The notes: a model not told the origin generated them from the letters alone. Positions 22,879-33,353 are shown, counted from the stretch's first letter. The stretch is 64,000 bases of DNA from Lysobacteraceae bacterium (GCA_004297225.1 SCUI01000003.1:87586-151585), one strand, 5' to 3'. Numbers and translations: made by a program.

Positions 22879-23462
22879 TCGGCAGGCTCAAGGGCATCCT
22901 CGTGCACAAGCAGCCGCCGTGGCTGGTGGTCGACGTCAATGGCGTCGGCTACGAACTGGAGGCGCCGATGAGCACCTTCTACGACCTGCCCGAAACCGGT
23001 CGCGAGGTCGCCCTGTTCACCCACTACGCGCAGAAGGAGGACAGCGTCTCGCTGTACGGCTTCCTGCGGGAAGGCGAGCGGCGGCTGTTCCGCGACGTGC
23101 AGAAGGTTTCCGGCATCGGCGCAAGGATCGCGCTGGCGGTGCTGTCGGGCGTGAGCGTGGACGAATTCGCGCGACTGGTGCAGGCCTCCGACGTGGCCGC
23201 GCTCACCCGCATCCCCGGCATCGGCAAGAAGACCGCCGAACGCATGGTGGTCGAGCTGCGCGACCGCGCGGCCGATTTCGGTGGTGGCGGCGGCCCGCTG
23301 GCGGGCGCCGGCATCGGCGACGCCCAATCCGAGGCCGTGGCCGCGCTGCAGCAGCTGGGCTACAAGCCCGTCGAGGCCGCGCGCATGGCACGCGAGGCCG
23401 TGGCCGCGGGCGACGATTCCGCGACCATCATCCGCAAGGCGCTACAGTCCGCGCTGCGCTGA
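22875..23462 (+). CDS. ruvA: Holliday junction DNA helicase subunit RuvA
   Basis: RuvA binds the four-way junction as a tetramer and loads RuvB. The 195-residue protein has the N-terminal OB fold ([14 protein letters not shown]), tandem helix-hairpin-helix motifs ([15 protein letters not shown] and [16 protein letters not shown]), a Gly-rich linker ([11 protein letters not shown]) and the mobile C-terminal domain III that contacts RuvB ([15 protein letters not shown]). The partner gene ruvB lies downstream, separated by kup. Confidence 0.96.
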   Translation: MIGRLKGILVHKQPPWLVVDVNGVGYELEAPMSTFYDLPETGREVALFTHYAQKEDSVSLYGFLREGERRLFRDVQKVSGIGARIALAVLSGVSVDEFARLVQASDVAALTRIPGIGKKTAERMVVELRDRAADFGGGGGPLAGAGIGDAQSEAVAALQQLGYKPVEAARMAREAVAAGDDSATIIRKALQSALR

Positions 23463-23484
23463 GCGGCGCAGGCCAGGAAAATCC

Positions 23485-25383
23485 ATGCCGACCCAGCACA
23501 AACGCGCCCATGCCCACGGCAATACCGGGCTCGCGGGACTCATCCTCGGCGCCATCGGCGTCGTCTTCGGCGACATCGGCACCAGCCCGCTGTACACGCT
23601 GAAGGAGGCCTTCAGCCCCCACTACGGGCTCACCGCCAACCACGACACCATCATCGGCATCCTGTCGCTGGTGTTCTGGGCCTTGATGCTGGTGGTGACG
23701 CTGAAGTACGTCACCATCGTCATGCGTGCCGACAACGAGGGCGAGGGCGGCATCATGGCGCTGATGGCGCTGGCGCAGCGCACCCTCGCCAAGGGTTCCC
23801 GGGCCGCCTACGTGGTCGGCATCCTCGGGGTATTCGGCGCCGCGCTGTTCTTCGGCGACGGCGTGATCACGCCCGCGATCTCGGTGCTGTCGGCGCTGGA
23901 AGGCCTCGAGGTGGTGGCGCCCTCGCTGGACCGCTGGGTGGTGCCGCTGACCGTGGTCGTGCTGCTGGCGCTGTTCGCGACCCAGCGCTACGGCACCCAC
24001 AAGGTCGGGCGCGTGTTCGGACCGGTCACCGCGCTCTGGTTCGTCGCATTGGCGGTGCTGGGCGTGCTCAACATCACGCACGAGCCGGAGGTGCTGCACG
24101 CGATCAATCCCTGGTGGGCGATGCAGTTCTTCGCCAACCACGGCTGGCACGGCGTGTTCATCCTCGGCGCGGTGGTGCTGGCGGTCACCGGCGGCGAGGC
24201 GATCTACACCGACATGGGCCATTTCGGTGCGCGCCCGGTGCGCCTGGCCTGGTACTGGTTCGTGCTGCCCGCGCTGATGCTCAACTACCTGGGGCAGGGC
24301 GCGCTGGTGCTCGAGGACCCGACCGCGATCCGCAATCCTTTCTACATCGGCGTCCCCGACTGGGCGCGGCTGCCGATGATCATCCTGGCGACCGCCGCCA
24401 CGGTGATCGCCTCGCAGGCGGTGATCACCGGCGCGTTCTCGGTCACGCGCCAGGCGATGCAGCTCGGCTACATCCCGCGCATGCTGATCCGCCACACCTC
24501 CCGCGACGCCATCGGCCAGATCTACATCCCGGGCGTCAACTGGGCGATGGCGGTGGTCGTGATCCTGCTGGTGGTCAGCTTCGGCAGTTCCACCAACCTG
24601 GCCACTGCCTACGGGATTTCGGTGTCCGGCACGATGCTGATCGACACCCTGCTGCTGGCCCTGGTGGCCTATGCCTTGTGGCCGCGCTGGCGCTGGGTGG
24701 TCCTGCCGCTGTGCGTCGTCTTCCTGGTCGGCGACCTCGCGTTCGTCGTCGCCAACGGCGCCAAGCTGATGCAGGGCGGCTGGTTCCCGCTGGCGCTGGG
24801 CATCGTCCTGTTCACCTTGTTGCGCACCTGGCGCCGTGGCCGCGAGCTGCTCTACCAGGGCATCCGCAGCCAGGGCATCCAGCTCGACAGCTTCCTGCCC
24901 GGCCTGATGCTCGCCCCGCCGGTACGCGTGCCGGGCACCGCGATCTTCCTGATCGCCCACACCGGCATGGTGCCGCAGGCGCTGCTGCACAACCTGAAAC
25001 ACAACAAGGTCCTGCACGAGCGCAACGTGTTCCTGACCGTGGAGACATTGAATGTCCCGTATGCGCCAGCGGACAGACGGCTGCGGATCGACGAGATCGG
25101 CAACGACTTCCACCGCGTGATCCTGCGTTTCGGCTTCATGGAAACGCCGGACGTGCCATTGGCGCTGATGCGTTCCTGCGACAGGGGCGGGATCCATTTC
25201 GACCCGATGGAAACGACCTACTTCGCCAGCCGCGAGACCATCGTCGCGCGCAGGGGAGGCGGCATGCCGATCTGGCGCGACAAGCTGTTCGCGGTGATGC
25301 ACCGCAACGCCGCGCCGGCGACGGGCTTCTTCCGGATCCCGGGCAACCGGCTGGTGGAGCTCGGGTCACAGGTCGAGATCTAG
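23485..25383 (+). CDS. kup: KUP-family potassium uptake protein
   Basis: A 632-residue low-affinity K+/H+ symporter of the KUP/HAK/KT family. Twelve hydrophobic helices occupy about 15-440, starting with the family signature [33 protein letters not shown] is the conserved motif between helices 5 and 6. A cytoplasmic C-terminal domain of about 180 residues follows. The ATG at 23485 is preceded by AGGAAA. The gene is inserted between ruvA and ruvB on the same strand with short gaps, so it may be cotranscribed with ruvA. Confidence 0.95.
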   Translation: MPTQHKRAHAHGNTGLAGLILGAIGVVFGDIGTSPLYTLKEAFSPHYGLTANHDTIIGILSLVFWALMLVVTLKYVTIVMRADNEGEGGIMALMALAQRTLAKGSRAAYVVGILGVFGAALFFGDGVITPAISVLSALEGLEVVAPSLDRWVVPLTVVVLLALFATQRYGTHKVGRVFGPVTALWFVALAVLGVLNITHEPEVLHAINPWWAMQFFANHGWHGVFILGAVVLAVTGGEAIYTDMGHFGARPVRLAWYWFVLPALMLNYLGQGALVLEDPTAIRNPFYIGVPDWARLPMIILATAATVIASQAVITGAFSVTRQAMQLGYIPRMLIRHTSRDAIGQIYIPGVNWAMAVVVILLVVSFGSSTNLATAYGISVSGTMLIDTLLLALVAYALWPRWRWVVLPLCVVFLVGDLAFVVANGAKLMQGGWFPLALGIVLFTLLRTWRRGRELLYQGIRSQGIQLDSFLPGLMLAPPVRVPGTAIFLIAHTGMVPQALLHNLKHNKVLHERNVFLTVETLNVPYAPADRRLRIDEIGNDFHRVILRFGFMETPDVPLALMRSCDRGGIHFDPMETTYFASRETIVARRGGGMPIWRDKLFAVMHRNAAPATGFFRIPGNRLVELGSQVEI

Positions 25384-25394
25384 TGGGCCATAAT
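25365..25394 (+). promoter_or_regulatory. Candidate promoter of ruvB
   Basis: GTCACA (25365-25370), an 18-bp spacer and CATAAT (25389-25394) straddle the kup stop codon. The -10 ends 6 nt before the ruvB ATG, suggesting a leaderless ruvB transcript independent of ruvCA. Confidence 0.4.
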
Positions 25395-25400
25395 CGCGGC

Positions 25401-26426
25401 ATGCAGGAAGATCGCCTGATCAACCCGGACGCGACCATCGAGGACGAGGCCGCCGAGGCCTCGATCCGGCCGAAGCGGCTGGACGAATACCTGGGCCAGC
25501 AGCCGGTCCGCGAGCAACTGGGCATCTACATCGAGGCCGCCCGCGGCCGCGGCGAGGCGATGGACCACGTGCTGATCTTCGGGCCCCCGGGGCTCGGCAA
25601 GACCACGCTCAGCCACGTCATCGCCAACGAGCTGGGCGTCGGGTTGCGGGTGACGTCCGGCCCGGTGATCGAGAAGGCCGGCGACCTTGCCGCGCTGCTG
25701 ACCAACCTGCAGCCGCACGACGTCCTGTTCATCGACGAAATCCATCGCCTTTCGCCCGTGGTCGAGGAAGTGCTGTACCCGGCGATGGAGGATTTCCAGA
25801 TCGACATCATGATCGGCGAGGGCCCCGCGGCCCGTTCGATCAAGCTCGACCTGCCGCCTTTCACCCTGGTCGGCGCCACCACCCGCGCCGGGCTGCTGAC
25901 CGCGCCGCTGCGCGACCGCTTCGGCATCGTCCAGCGGCTGGAGTTCTATTCCCCGGAGGAGCTGACGCGGATCGTGCGGCGCTCGGCGAGGATCCTGGGC
26001 ATCGACTGTTCGCCCGAGGGCGCCGACGCGATCGCGAGCCGCGCCCGCGGCACGCCCCGCATCGCCAACCGGCTGCTGCGGCGCGTGCGCGACTATGCCC
26101 AGGTGCGCGCCGGCGGACACATCGACGGCGCCGTGGCCGACGCCGCGATGGCGATGCTGAAGGTCGACCCGGAAGGCTTCGACGAACTCGACCGGCGCCT
26201 GCTGCGCACGATCGTCGAGGCGTTCGATGGCGGCCCGGTAGGCGTCGAGTCGCTGGCGGCCGCCTTGAGCGAGGAGCGCGGCACGCTGGAGGACGTGGTC
26301 GAACCTTTCCTGATCCAGCGGGGCTTCCTGGTGCGCACCGCACGCGGCCGCATGGCGACGCCGAAGGCGTACCAGCACCTGGGCCTGCGACCCAAGGCGG
26401 GCGCCCCGGACCTGTTCGGGTCTTAA
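25401..26426 (+). CDS. ruvB: Holliday junction branch migration ATPase RuvB
   Basis: RuvB hexamers drive branch migration on RuvA-bound junctions. The 341-residue AAA+ protein has Walker A GPPGLGKT at 61-68, Walker [10 protein letters not shown], sensor 1 GATTRAG, the arginine finger region LRDRFG and a winged-helix C-terminus. The N-terminal [12 protein letters not shown] is typical. The ATG at 25401 is 17 nt after the kup stop. ybgC and the Tol genes follow within a few bases. Confidence 0.97.
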   Translation: MQEDRLINPDATIEDEAAEASIRPKRLDEYLGQQPVREQLGIYIEAARGRGEAMDHVLIFGPPGLGKTTLSHVIANELGVGLRVTSGPVIEKAGDLAALLTNLQPHDVLFIDEIHRLSPVVEEVLYPAMEDFQIDIMIGEGPAARSIKLDLPPFTLVGATTRAGLLTAPLRDRFGIVQRLEFYSPEELTRIVRRSARILGIDCSPEGADAIASRARGTPRIANRLLRRVRDYAQVRAGGHIDGAVADAAMAMLKVDPEGFDELDRRLLRTIVEAFDGGPVGVESLAAALSEERGTLEDVVEPFLIQRGFLVRTARGRMATPKAYQHLGLRPKAGAPDLFGS

Positions 26427-26429
26427 CCG

Positions 26430-26837
26430 GTGTTCAGCCATCCGCTGCGGGTTTACTGGGAAGATACCGACGCTGGCGGCGTGGTCTACCACGCGCAGTA
26501 CCTGGCGTTCCTCGAGCGCGCGCGCAGCGAGTGGTTGCGTTCGCTCGGGCAGGACCAGGAACTGCTGCGCCGCGAGCACGACCTCGTGTTCGCGGTGCGG
26601 GCAATGCAGGTGGACTTCCGCGCGCCGGCGCGGCTGGACGATGCATTGCACGCGACGGTGGCCCTGCGCGAGTGCCGCAACGCCAGCATGGTGTTCGCGC
26701 AGGAAGTCCGTCGCGGCGACAGGCTGCTGCTGGCGGCGACCGTGAGGATCGCGGTGCTGGCCGCTTCGACCTTCCGGCCGCGCCCGCTGCCGGACGCGCT
26801 CTACGACACGCTCAAGGACCTGGAGGAACGCGACTGA
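26430..26837 (+). CDS. ybgC: Tol-Pal-associated acyl-CoA thioesterase YbgC
   Basis: A 135-residue single hotdog-fold thioesterase. The 4-hydroxybenzoyl-CoA-thioesterase signature is complete: YWEDTDAGGVVYHAQYLAFLERAR, with the catalytic Asp in EDTDAGG. YbgC heads the tol-pal operon in most gammaproteobacteria and hydrolyses acyl-CoA or acyl-ACP; its link to Tol function is not settled. The GTG start at 26430 lies three bases after the ruvB stop. The stop overlaps the tolQ ATG (TGATG). Confidence 0.93.
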   Translation: MFSHPLRVYWEDTDAGGVVYHAQYLAFLERARSEWLRSLGQDQELLRREHDLVFAVRAMQVDFRAPARLDDALHATVALRECRNASMVFAQEVRRGDRLLLAATVRIAVLAASTFRPRPLPDALYDTLKDLEERD

Positions 26838-27544
26838 TGCAGCCCATCGAACCCACCGCCGCGCAGGACGGCATCAACATGCTGGCGCTGGTGCTGCACG
26901 CCTCGATCCCGGTGCAGCTGGTGATGCTGCTGCTGCTGTTCGGGTCGGTCGCGTCCTGGGTGATCATCTTCCGCAAGAAGCGCGTGCTCGACCGCGCCGA
27001 GGAAGAGGCCGACCGCTTCGAGGAGCGCTTCTGGTCCGGCGCCGAGCTGTCGAAGCTCTACGCGGGCGCCACCGAGCGCAACCGCGAGATCGGCGGCCTG
27101 GAGGCGATCTTCGAGGGCGGCTTCCGCGAGTTCCACAAGGTGCGGCAGCGTCGCGGCGGCGACAGCCGCATGCAGCTGGAATCGGCGCAGCGCGCCATGC
27201 GCGCGGCGGCCTCGCGCGAGCTGGACGGGCTGGAGCGCAACCTCGAGTTCCTCGCCAACGTCGGCTCGATCGCACCCTACGTCGGCCTGTTCGGCACGGT
27301 GTGGGGGATCATGGTCTCGTTCCAGGGGCTGGCCAACGTCAAGGAAGCGACCATCGCCACGGTGGCGCCGGGCATTTCCGAGGCGCTGATCGCCACCGCG
27401 ATGGGCCTGTTCGCGGCGATCCCGGCGGTGTGGGCGTACAACCGCTACGCCACGCGCGTGGAGCGGATGTCGGTGCGCTACGACACCTTTTCCGAGGAGT
27501 TCTCCTCGATCCTGCAGCGCCAGGCCCACCTCGAAGAGGCCTGA
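26837..27544 (+). CDS. tolQ: Tol-Pal system inner membrane protein TolQ
   Basis: TolQ and TolR form the proton-driven motor that energises TolA. The 235-residue protein has three membrane helices: near 20-42 (LVMLLLLFGSVASWVIIF), then a pair after about residue 135 (VGSIAPYVGLFGTVWGIM and IATAMGLFAAIPAVWAYN). A large cytoplasmic loop lies between them. The GLFGTVWGI motif is the MotA/ExbB/TolQ family signature. Translation is probably coupled to ybgC. Confidence 0.96.
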   Translation: MQPIEPTAAQDGINMLALVLHASIPVQLVMLLLLFGSVASWVIIFRKKRVLDRAEEEADRFEERFWSGAELSKLYAGATERNREIGGLEAIFEGGFREFHKVRQRRGGDSRMQLESAQRAMRAAASRELDGLERNLEFLANVGSIAPYVGLFGTVWGIMVSFQGLANVKEATIATVAPGISEALIATAMGLFAAIPAVWAYNRYATRVERMSVRYDTFSEEFSSILQRQAHLEEA

Positions 27545-27547
27545 ACC

Positions 27548-28005
<458 letters not shown>

Positions 28006-28009
<4 letters not shown>

Positions 28010-28944
28010 GGGAGACCCGCGCCGACACCCAGCGTGCCGTCGCCGGTGCCCTCGCACTGCACGTGTTGCTGTTCGCGCTGATGTTCGCGGGGCTGTGGTG
28101 GACCCGCACCGCCAACCCTGTCTCGGCCGCCGGCCCGATGATCGAAGCCGACCTGATCGACCCCAATGCGCTGTCGGCGCCGCTGCGCAGCGCGCTGGAC
28201 GCGCCGGCCGAGGAGCCGCCCGCCCCGGTGCCGGATATCGAACCGGAGCCGGTCCAGCCGGAACCGCAGGAGGCCGTGCCGCCGCCGCAGGCGCAGCCGC
28301 AGCCGCAGGACTTCATTCCCGAACCGGACATGCGCGAGCAGGAGCGCGTCGAGCGCGAAGCAGAGGCCGCGCGCCAGGCCGCCCGCGAGCAGGAGGAAAA
28401 GCGCCGGCAGGAGCAGATCGACCTGACCGAACGCAAGCGCGTGGCCGAGCAGCAGGCGCGCGAAGCGAAGCAGAAGGAAATCGCCGACAAGCTGGCGAAG
28501 GTCCGCGCGGAGCGCGAGAAAGCCGAGCGCCAGGCGAAACTGGCCGAACAGCGTTTGCAGCAGATCGAGGACGCCCGTTCCCGCAATGCCGCCGTGGCTG
28601 CCGCCCAGTCCGATGCGGCAGCCACCGCCAGCCCGCCGCCTGGCACGGGCGGCGATTCCAACGATCTCGCGGCGCGCTACGCGGCTGCGCTGCAGGCGGC
28701 GATCCTGCGCAACTGGACCCGCCCGGAGTCCGTGCCGCTGGGGCAGCGCTGCCGGATCGTGATCCGGCAGATCCCCGGTGGCGAAGTGATCGAGGCGAAG
28801 GTCGACCCCAGCTGCCCCTACGACGAACTGGGCCGGCGTTCGGTCGAAGCCGCGGTGCTGAAGGCGCAACCCTTGCCCTACGCGGGCTTCGAACCGGTCT
28901 TCCAGCGCACCCTGACCCTGAATTTCATGGCGCAGGACCGTTGA
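28006..28944 (+). CDS. tolA: Tol-Pal system periplasm-spanning protein TolA
   Basis: A 312-residue protein with the three-part TolA layout: an N-terminal anchor helix (AGALALHVLLFALMFAGLWW), a long domain II that is first Pro/Glu-rich and then Ala/Glu/Lys/Arg-rich helix (about 60-210), and a C-terminal domain (LAARYAAALQAAILRNWTRP to LTLNFMAQDR). It links the TolQR motor to TolB and Pal. The GTG at 28006 overlaps the tolR stop (GTGA). The charged helical domain II carries low-complexity EEKRRQEQ-type runs. Confidence 0.94.
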
Positions 28945-29035
28945 ACCCAGCCCTGGTGCGGGTCCATTCATCTTTGAACGGCCCTTCACGGCCAAGCTGT
29001 TAACAATCCTGACTGAACCGTTCGGAACCCCCTGA

Positions 29036-30367
29036 ATGAGCCGTCCGCTGCGCGCGCCCGCCGTCCTGCTCCTGTTGTTGCTGTCGTTGTGCCTGCCCGG
29101 CCTGGTCGTGGCCCAGGAACGGGGACTGGAGATCGACATCGTCGGCGGCAATGCCGCGGCCCTGCCGATCGCGGTGGTGCCGATGCCCTACCAGGGCGGC
29201 GGGGCGGCCCCGGACACCGACATCGCCGGCATCGTGCGCTCGGACCTGGCCCGCTCCGGCCAGTTCCGGACCCTGGACGAGGCGCAGATGGTCGAGCGCC
29301 CGACCCGTGGCAGCGAAGTCGTCTACCCCACCTGGCGCCTGCTCAAGCAGGACTTCCTGGTCGTGGGCCGGGTCGTGGACGGCGCCCCGGGCAACTACCG
29401 GGTCGAGTACGAGCTGTACGACGTCGCCCGCCAGCAGCGCCTGCTGGGTTTCGCGCTGACCGCGCCGGCCGGCGCCATGCGCGACGTCGCCCACCAGATG
29501 GCCGATGCCATCTACGAGAAGATCCTCGGCGTGCGTGGCGCGTTCTGGACGCGGATCGCCTACGTCACCGCGACGGGCGTCGGTCGCGGCACCCAGTACG
29601 CGTTGATGGTCGCCGACTCCGACGGCTGGAACCCGCAGACCGTGGTCCGCTCCGGCGAACCGTTGCTGTCGCCTGCATGGAGTCCGGATGGCCGCAAGCT
29701 GGCCTACGTCAGCTTCGAGCGCGGCAATTCCTCGATCTACATCCAGGACATCGCCACCGGCGCGCGCGAGCTCGTCGCCAGCTTCCGCGGCATCAACGGC
29801 GCGCCGGACTTCTCCCCCGACGGCCGCCGCCTGGCACTGACCCTGTCGAAGTCCGGCAACCCGGAAATCTACGTGATGGACCTGGGCAGCAAGGCGCTGA
29901 CCCAGGTCACCAACCAGTTCGGCATCGATACCTCGCCGACCTGGAGCGCGGACGGCAACACCCTGTACTTCACCTCCGACCGCGGCGGCAAGCCGCAGAT
30001 CTACCAGGTCTCCGCCAGCGGCGGCGGCGCGACCCGGGTCAGCTTCCAGGGCAGTTACAACGCCGATCCGAGCGTGTCCGACGACGGCAGGAAGATCGCC
30101 ACCACCCAGGGCAACGGCAACAACTACCGGATCGCGCTGCTGGACCGCAGCCTGGGCTCGCCGCGCTGGTCGCTGCTCTCGCCCGGCTCCCTCGACGAAT
30201 CCCCCAGCTTCGCCCCCAACGCCGGCATGTTGCTGTATGCGGCCAAGGAAGGCGGACGCGGCGTGCTCTATGCGGTCTCGGCCGATGCCCGTGTCCGCCA
30301 GCGTTTGGTGCTGGCAGACGGCGACGTCCGCGAGCCGGCCTGGGGCCCGTATCGCGAGCGCCGCTGA
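29036..30367 (+). CDS. tolB: Tol-Pal system beta-propeller protein TolB
   Basis: A 443-residue periplasmic protein with a signal peptide ([18 protein letters not shown], cleavage near residue 26), an N-terminal alpha/beta domain (about 27-160) and a six-bladed WD40-like propeller. The blades carry repeated motifs of the type [27 protein letters not shown] and [16 protein letters not shown]. TolB binds Pal and the TolA C-terminus. A 91-bp gap separates it from tolA, in which I see only a weak TTGAAC / TTAACA pair with too long a spacer. Confidence 0.96.
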   Translation: MSRPLRAPAVLLLLLLSLCLPGLVVAQERGLEIDIVGGNAAALPIAVVPMPYQGGGAAPDTDIAGIVRSDLARSGQFRTLDEAQMVERPTRGSEVVYPTWRLLKQDFLVVGRVVDGAPGNYRVEYELYDVARQQRLLGFALTAPAGAMRDVAHQMADAIYEKILGVRGAFWTRIAYVTATGVGRGTQYALMVADSDGWNPQTVVRSGEPLLSPAWSPDGRKLAYVSFERGNSSIYIQDIATGARELVASFRGINGAPDFSPDGRRLALTLSKSGNPEIYVMDLGSKALTQVTNQFGIDTSPTWSADGNTLYFTSDRGGKPQIYQVSASGGGATRVSFQGSYNADPSVSDDGRKIATTQGNGNNYRIALLDRSLGSPRWSLLSPGSLDESPSFAPNAGMLLYAAKEGGRGVLYAVSADARVRQRLVLADGDVREPAWGPYRERR

Positions 30368-30453
30368 TCCCTCTTGCGGCCCCGGCGGGTGCCGGGCGCC
30401 GAAAGGTCGTCGTAGTTCCACTCACCGTTCACCAGCTCAGACGAGGAAGCGCA

Positions 30454-30966
30454 ATGAACACCACGAGTCGAGTCCTGCTGGCCGCGCTGCTGTGCACCGC
30501 CGCGGTCGCCTGCTCCAAGAAGGTCAAGGAAGTTCCACCGCCCGTGACCGCAACCCCCGAAGCCCCGGTCACGCAACCGGCCGATACCTCGGGCATCTAC
30601 GGTCCCGAGGACCTGGATACCGATGCCTGCCTGCGCAACCGCATCGTCTATTTCGACTTCGACATGGACAACGTGCGTCCGGAGTTCCAGGACGAGATGG
30701 CCTGCCATGCGAAGTACCTGCGCGACCGCCCGTCCTCGCGCATGACGCTGGAAGGCCACGCCGACGAGCGCGGCAGCCGCGAGTACAACGTCGCCCTGTC
30801 CGAGCGCCGCGGCAATGCCGTGTCCTCGGCGATCCAGGCCAACGGCGGCTCCGGCACGCAGATGTCGGTGGTCAGCTACGGCGAGGAGCGCCCGGTGTGC
30901 ACCGAGTCGAACGAGGACTGCTGGCAGCGCAACCGCCGGGTCGAGATCGTGTACACGGTCAAGTAA
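30454..30966 (+). CDS. pal: Peptidoglycan-associated lipoprotein Pal
   Basis: A 170-residue outer-membrane lipoprotein. The lipobox ends at C20 (AAVACSKK), followed by a Pro-rich tether and an OmpA-like domain with the diaminopimelate-binding segment LEGHADERGSREYN and the terminal NRRVEIVY. Four further cysteines (C59, C84, C149, C156) sit in the periplasmic domain, where E. coli Pal has none; two disulfides are possible. An AGGAAG ribosome binding site precedes the ATG. A strong terminator follows at 31051-31087. Confidence 0.96.
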   Translation: MNTTSRVLLAALLCTAAVACSKKVKEVPPPVTATPEAPVTQPADTSGIYGPEDLDTDACLRNRIVYFDFDMDNVRPEFQDEMACHAKYLRDRPSSRMTLEGHADERGSREYNVALSERRGNAVSSAIQANGGSGTQMSVVSYGEERPVCTESNEDCWQRNRRVEIVYTVK

Positions 30967-30970
30967 GAGC

Positions 30971-31005
30971 GGGAACAGGGAACAGGGAACAGGGAACAGG
31001 GAACG
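30971..31005 (+). repeat. Heptanucleotide tandem repeat downstream of pal
   Basis: Four exact copies of GGGAACA followed by a fifth with one change (GGGAACG), starting four bases after the pal stop. It is non-coding and purine-rich on the plus strand. Copy number could vary by slippage. No function is evident. Confidence 0.9.
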
Positions 31006-31050
31006 GTGGAATGCCGCGACCTGGGCCCTTTCCCGCCTGCGGACAGTCGC

Positions 31051-31087
31051 GAGTAAGGCAGCGGTGATCCCGCTGCCTTACTCTTTT
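31051..31087 (+). terminator. Rho-independent terminator of the tol-pal operon
   Basis: A perfect 14-bp inverted repeat (31051-31064 and 31070-31083, loop TGATC) with GC-rich base is followed by TTTT at 31084-31087. It lies 85 bp after pal and 31 bp before cpoB, so it should end or attenuate tol-pal transcripts before cpoB. Confidence 0.85.
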
Positions 31088-31117
31088 GCGGGTCTTCACG
31101 TCTTTCCGGGGCCTACG

Positions 31118-31918
31118 ATGACCATCCGATCCTCGCTTTTCGCCGCCGCGATGCTGCTGGCGCTGGTGCCGGCCGTGGCGCAGGCGCAGCGCGCCAGCCT
31201 CGCCGAGCGGGTGGCCGCGCTGGAACAGCGCGCCGCCGTCGACCAGGGCAACGTCGACCTGTTGCGCCAGGTGAACGCGCTGAAGGATGAAGTGCAGTCG
31301 CTGCGCGGCCAGCTGGAGGAACTGCAGCACGAGTTGCAGACCTGGCGCGAAAGCAGCCGCAACCAGTACCTGGACGTCGACGGCCGGTTGACGCGGCTGG
31401 AAGGCGGCACCCCGGCGACCTTGCCGCCGACCACGGCGCTGCCGCCGGAGGACGAGCCGGCGCGAGCGCCTGCACCCGTCGCGGCGACGCCCGCCGCGCC
31501 GGCGCCGGCCACGCCTGGTCCTGTCGGCGATGCCGAGCGCGCCGCGTACGGCGCCGCCTTCGACGTGCTCAAGGCCGGCCGCTACGACGAATCGGCGAAC
31601 ATGTTCCAGGATTTCCTGCGCCAGTTCCCGCAAGGCGGGCTGGTCCCCAACGCGCTGTACTGGCTTGGCGAGAGCTATTACGCCACCCAGAACTACGCGC
31701 TGGCGCTCGACCAGTTCCGCTTCCTGCTGGAACGCTTCCCGGCCAACGACAAGGCGCCCGGGGCGCTGCTGAAGCTGGGCCTGTCGCAGTACGGCCTGGG
31801 CCAGCGCGCCGACGCCGAATCCACGCTGGCCGAAGTCGGACGCCGCTATCCCGGCAGCGACGCGGCGCGCACCGCCGACGACCGCCTGCGCGCGATGCAG
31901 CTGGGTTCATTGCGCTAG
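31118..31918 (+). CDS. cpoB: Cell division coordinator CpoB (YbgF)
   Basis: CpoB links Tol to peptidoglycan synthesis by PBP1B during constriction. The 266-residue protein has a signal peptide (SLFAAAMLLALVPAVAQAQ, cleavage near residue 23), an N-terminal trimerising coiled coil (about 27-90, RVAALEQRAAVDQGNVDLLRQ), an Ala/Pro linker and three C-terminal TPRs (AFDVLKAGRYDESANMFQDF onward). It follows pal as in E. coli, but a terminator stands between. Confidence 0.93.
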   Translation: MTIRSSLFAAAMLLALVPAVAQAQRASLAERVAALEQRAAVDQGNVDLLRQVNALKDEVQSLRGQLEELQHELQTWRESSRNQYLDVDGRLTRLEGGTPATLPPTTALPPEDEPARAPAPVAATPAAPAPATPGPVGDAERAAYGAAFDVLKAGRYDESANMFQDFLRQFPQGGLVPNALYWLGESYYATQNYALALDQFRFLLERFPANDKAPGALLKLGLSQYGLGQRADAESTLAEVGRRYPGSDAARTADDRLRAMQLGSLR

Positions 31919-31925
31919 CGCCCGG

Positions 31926-31931
31926 TAAAAT
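31926..31931 (+). promoter_or_regulatory. Candidate -10 hexamer of queE
   Basis: TAAAAT followed by GCGCGC and then the queE ATG: the hexamer ends 6 nt before the start codon, implying a leaderless mRNA. Nearly the same sequence precedes yheS. No -35 match. Confidence 0.4.
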
Positions 31932-31937
31932 GCGCGC

Positions 31938-32621
31938 ATGAGCACCGTCGCCCCGCCAGCGGCCGCCGCCGCCGGGACGGCGGACCGGCTCCGCATCACC
32001 GAGATCTTCCTGTCGCTGCAGGGCGAGGCCCGCGACGCGGGCTGGCCGACCGTGTTCGTGCGCCTGACCGGCTGCCCGCTGCGCTGTACGTACTGCGATA
32101 CCGCCTATGCCTTCCATGGCGGCGAGTGGCGCAGCTTCGACGAGATCCTGGCCGAGGTCGCCCGCCACGGCGTCCGCCACGTCTGCGTGACCGGCGGCGA
32201 ACCGCTGGCGCAGAAACGTTGCGTCGAACTGCTGCAGCGATTGTGCGACGCCGGATACGAAGTCTCGCTGGAAACCTCCGGGGCGCTGGACATCGGTGGC
32301 GTCGACCCTCGCGTGTCGCGCGTGCTGGACATCAAGACGCCTGGTTCGGGCGAGTCGGCGCGCAACCGCTGGGAGAACCTGCCGCTGCTCGGCTCCCGCG
32401 ACCAGGTGAAGTTCGTCGTCTGCGACCGGGCGGATTTCGAATGGGCGCGCGAAGTGGTGCGCGAGCACGCGTTGCCGGCGCGTTGCGACGTGCTGTTCTC
32501 GCCCAGCTTCGGCCAGCTGGACGGGCGCGAGCTCGCCGACTGGATCGTGGCCGAACGCCTGCCGGTACGCTTCCAGCTGCAGCTGCACAAGCTGCTGTGG
32601 AACGACGAGCCGGGACGATAG
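31938..32621 (+). CDS. queE: 7-carboxy-7-deazaguanine synthase QueE
   Basis: A 227-residue radical SAM enzyme that converts 6-carboxy-tetrahydropterin to 7-carboxy-7-deazaguanine in queuosine synthesis. The cluster-binding CxxxCxxC is CPLRCTYC (C46, C50, C53). [19 protein letters not shown] and VTGGEPLAQ are conserved. The N-terminal 15 residues are Ala-rich and extra to the fold. It sits 14 bp before queC, the next enzyme but one in the pathway. Confidence 0.95.
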   Translation: MSTVAPPAAAAAGTADRLRITEIFLSLQGEARDAGWPTVFVRLTGCPLRCTYCDTAYAFHGGEWRSFDEILAEVARHGVRHVCVTGGEPLAQKRCVELLQRLCDAGYEVSLETSGALDIGGVDPRVSRVLDIKTPGSGESARNRWENLPLLGSRDQVKFVVCDRADFEWAREVVREHALPARCDVLFSPSFGQLDGRELADWIVAERLPVRFQLQLHKLLWNDEPGR

Positions 32622-32634
32622 GGAGGCCGTCGAC

Positions 32635-33330
32635 ATGGACGCGAGCGCGAAGAATCCCGCGGTGGTGCTGGTCTCCGGCGGCATGGACTCGGCGGTGGTC
32701 GCCGCCATCGCGCAGGAGCGCGGATTCTCGGTGCACGCGCTCAGCGTGCGCTACGGGCAGCGGCATACGTCCGAGCTGGACGCGGCCGATCGCGTGGCGC
32801 GCGCGCTGGGCGCGGTCGAGCACAAGGTCGTCGCCGTGGACCTGCGCAACATCGGCGGTTCGGCGCTGACCGCCGACATCGCGGTGCCGGAGGACGGCGA
32901 CGGACACGTGATCGGCGAAGGCATCCCGGTCACCTACGTGCCGGCACGCAACACCATCATGCTGTCGCTGGCCCTGGGCTGGGCCGAGGTGATCGGCAGC
33001 TCGGACCTGTTCTGCGGCGTCAACGCGGTGGATTACTCGGGCTATCCCGATTGCCGGCCCGAATTCATCGAGGCCTTCGAGCGCCTGGCGAACGTGGCCA
33101 CCAAAGCCGGCGTCGAGGGCACGGGTTTCCGCGTCCACGCGCCGCTGCTGCACATGTCGAAGGCCGAGATCGTTCGTGAAGGCCTGCGCCTGGGCGTGGA
33201 TTTCGCGCAGACCGTCAGTTGCTACCAGGCCGATGCCGAAGGCCGCGCCTGCGGCCATTGCGATGCCTGTCGGCTGCGGGCCGAGGGTTTCGCCGCGGCC
33301 GGGATCACCGACCCGACCCGTTACCGGTAA
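32635..33330 (+). CDS. queC: 7-cyano-7-deazaguanine synthase QueC
   Basis: QueC uses ATP and ammonia to turn 7-carboxy-7-deazaguanine into preQ0. The 231-residue protein has the PP-loop SGGMDS at 14-19 and the C-terminal zinc site [30 protein letters not shown] and [19 protein letters not shown] are family hallmarks. With queE it forms a short queuosine operon. Its stop codon is part of a TAAAAT that may be the -10 box of the following tRNA. Confidence 0.96.
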   Translation: MDASAKNPAVVLVSGGMDSAVVAAIAQERGFSVHALSVRYGQRHTSELDAADRVARALGAVEHKVVAVDLRNIGGSALTADIAVPEDGDGHVIGEGIPVTYVPARNTIMLSLALGWAEVIGSSDLFCGVNAVDYSGYPDCRPEFIEAFERLANVATKAGVEGTGFRVHAPLLHMSKAEIVREGLRLGVDFAQTVSCYQADAEGRACGHCDACRLRAEGFAAAGITDPTRYR

Positions 33331-33333
33331 AAT
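33328..33333 (+). promoter_or_regulatory. Candidate -10 hexamer of tRNA-Lys
   Basis: TAAAAT overlaps the queC stop codon and lies 20 nt before the mature tRNA 5' end. This would give a short 5' leader for RNase P. No clear -35 box. Confidence 0.35.
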
Positions 33334-33353
33334 CCAGGCCAGGCTGTCTTCGT

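Noticed and set aside
23428..25302. A 624-codon minus-strand open frame opposite kup
   Set aside because: His/Asp/Gln-rich shadow of the transporter gene with no recognisable domain or start signal.
28974..29007. Promoter for tolB with TTGAAC and TTAACA/AACAAT
   Set aside because: The spacer is 20 bp or more; the match is too weak to annotate.
32622..32634. preQ1 riboswitch controlling queE/queC
   Set aside because: The gaps before queE (19 bp) and queC (13 bp) are too short for an aptamer plus expression platform.
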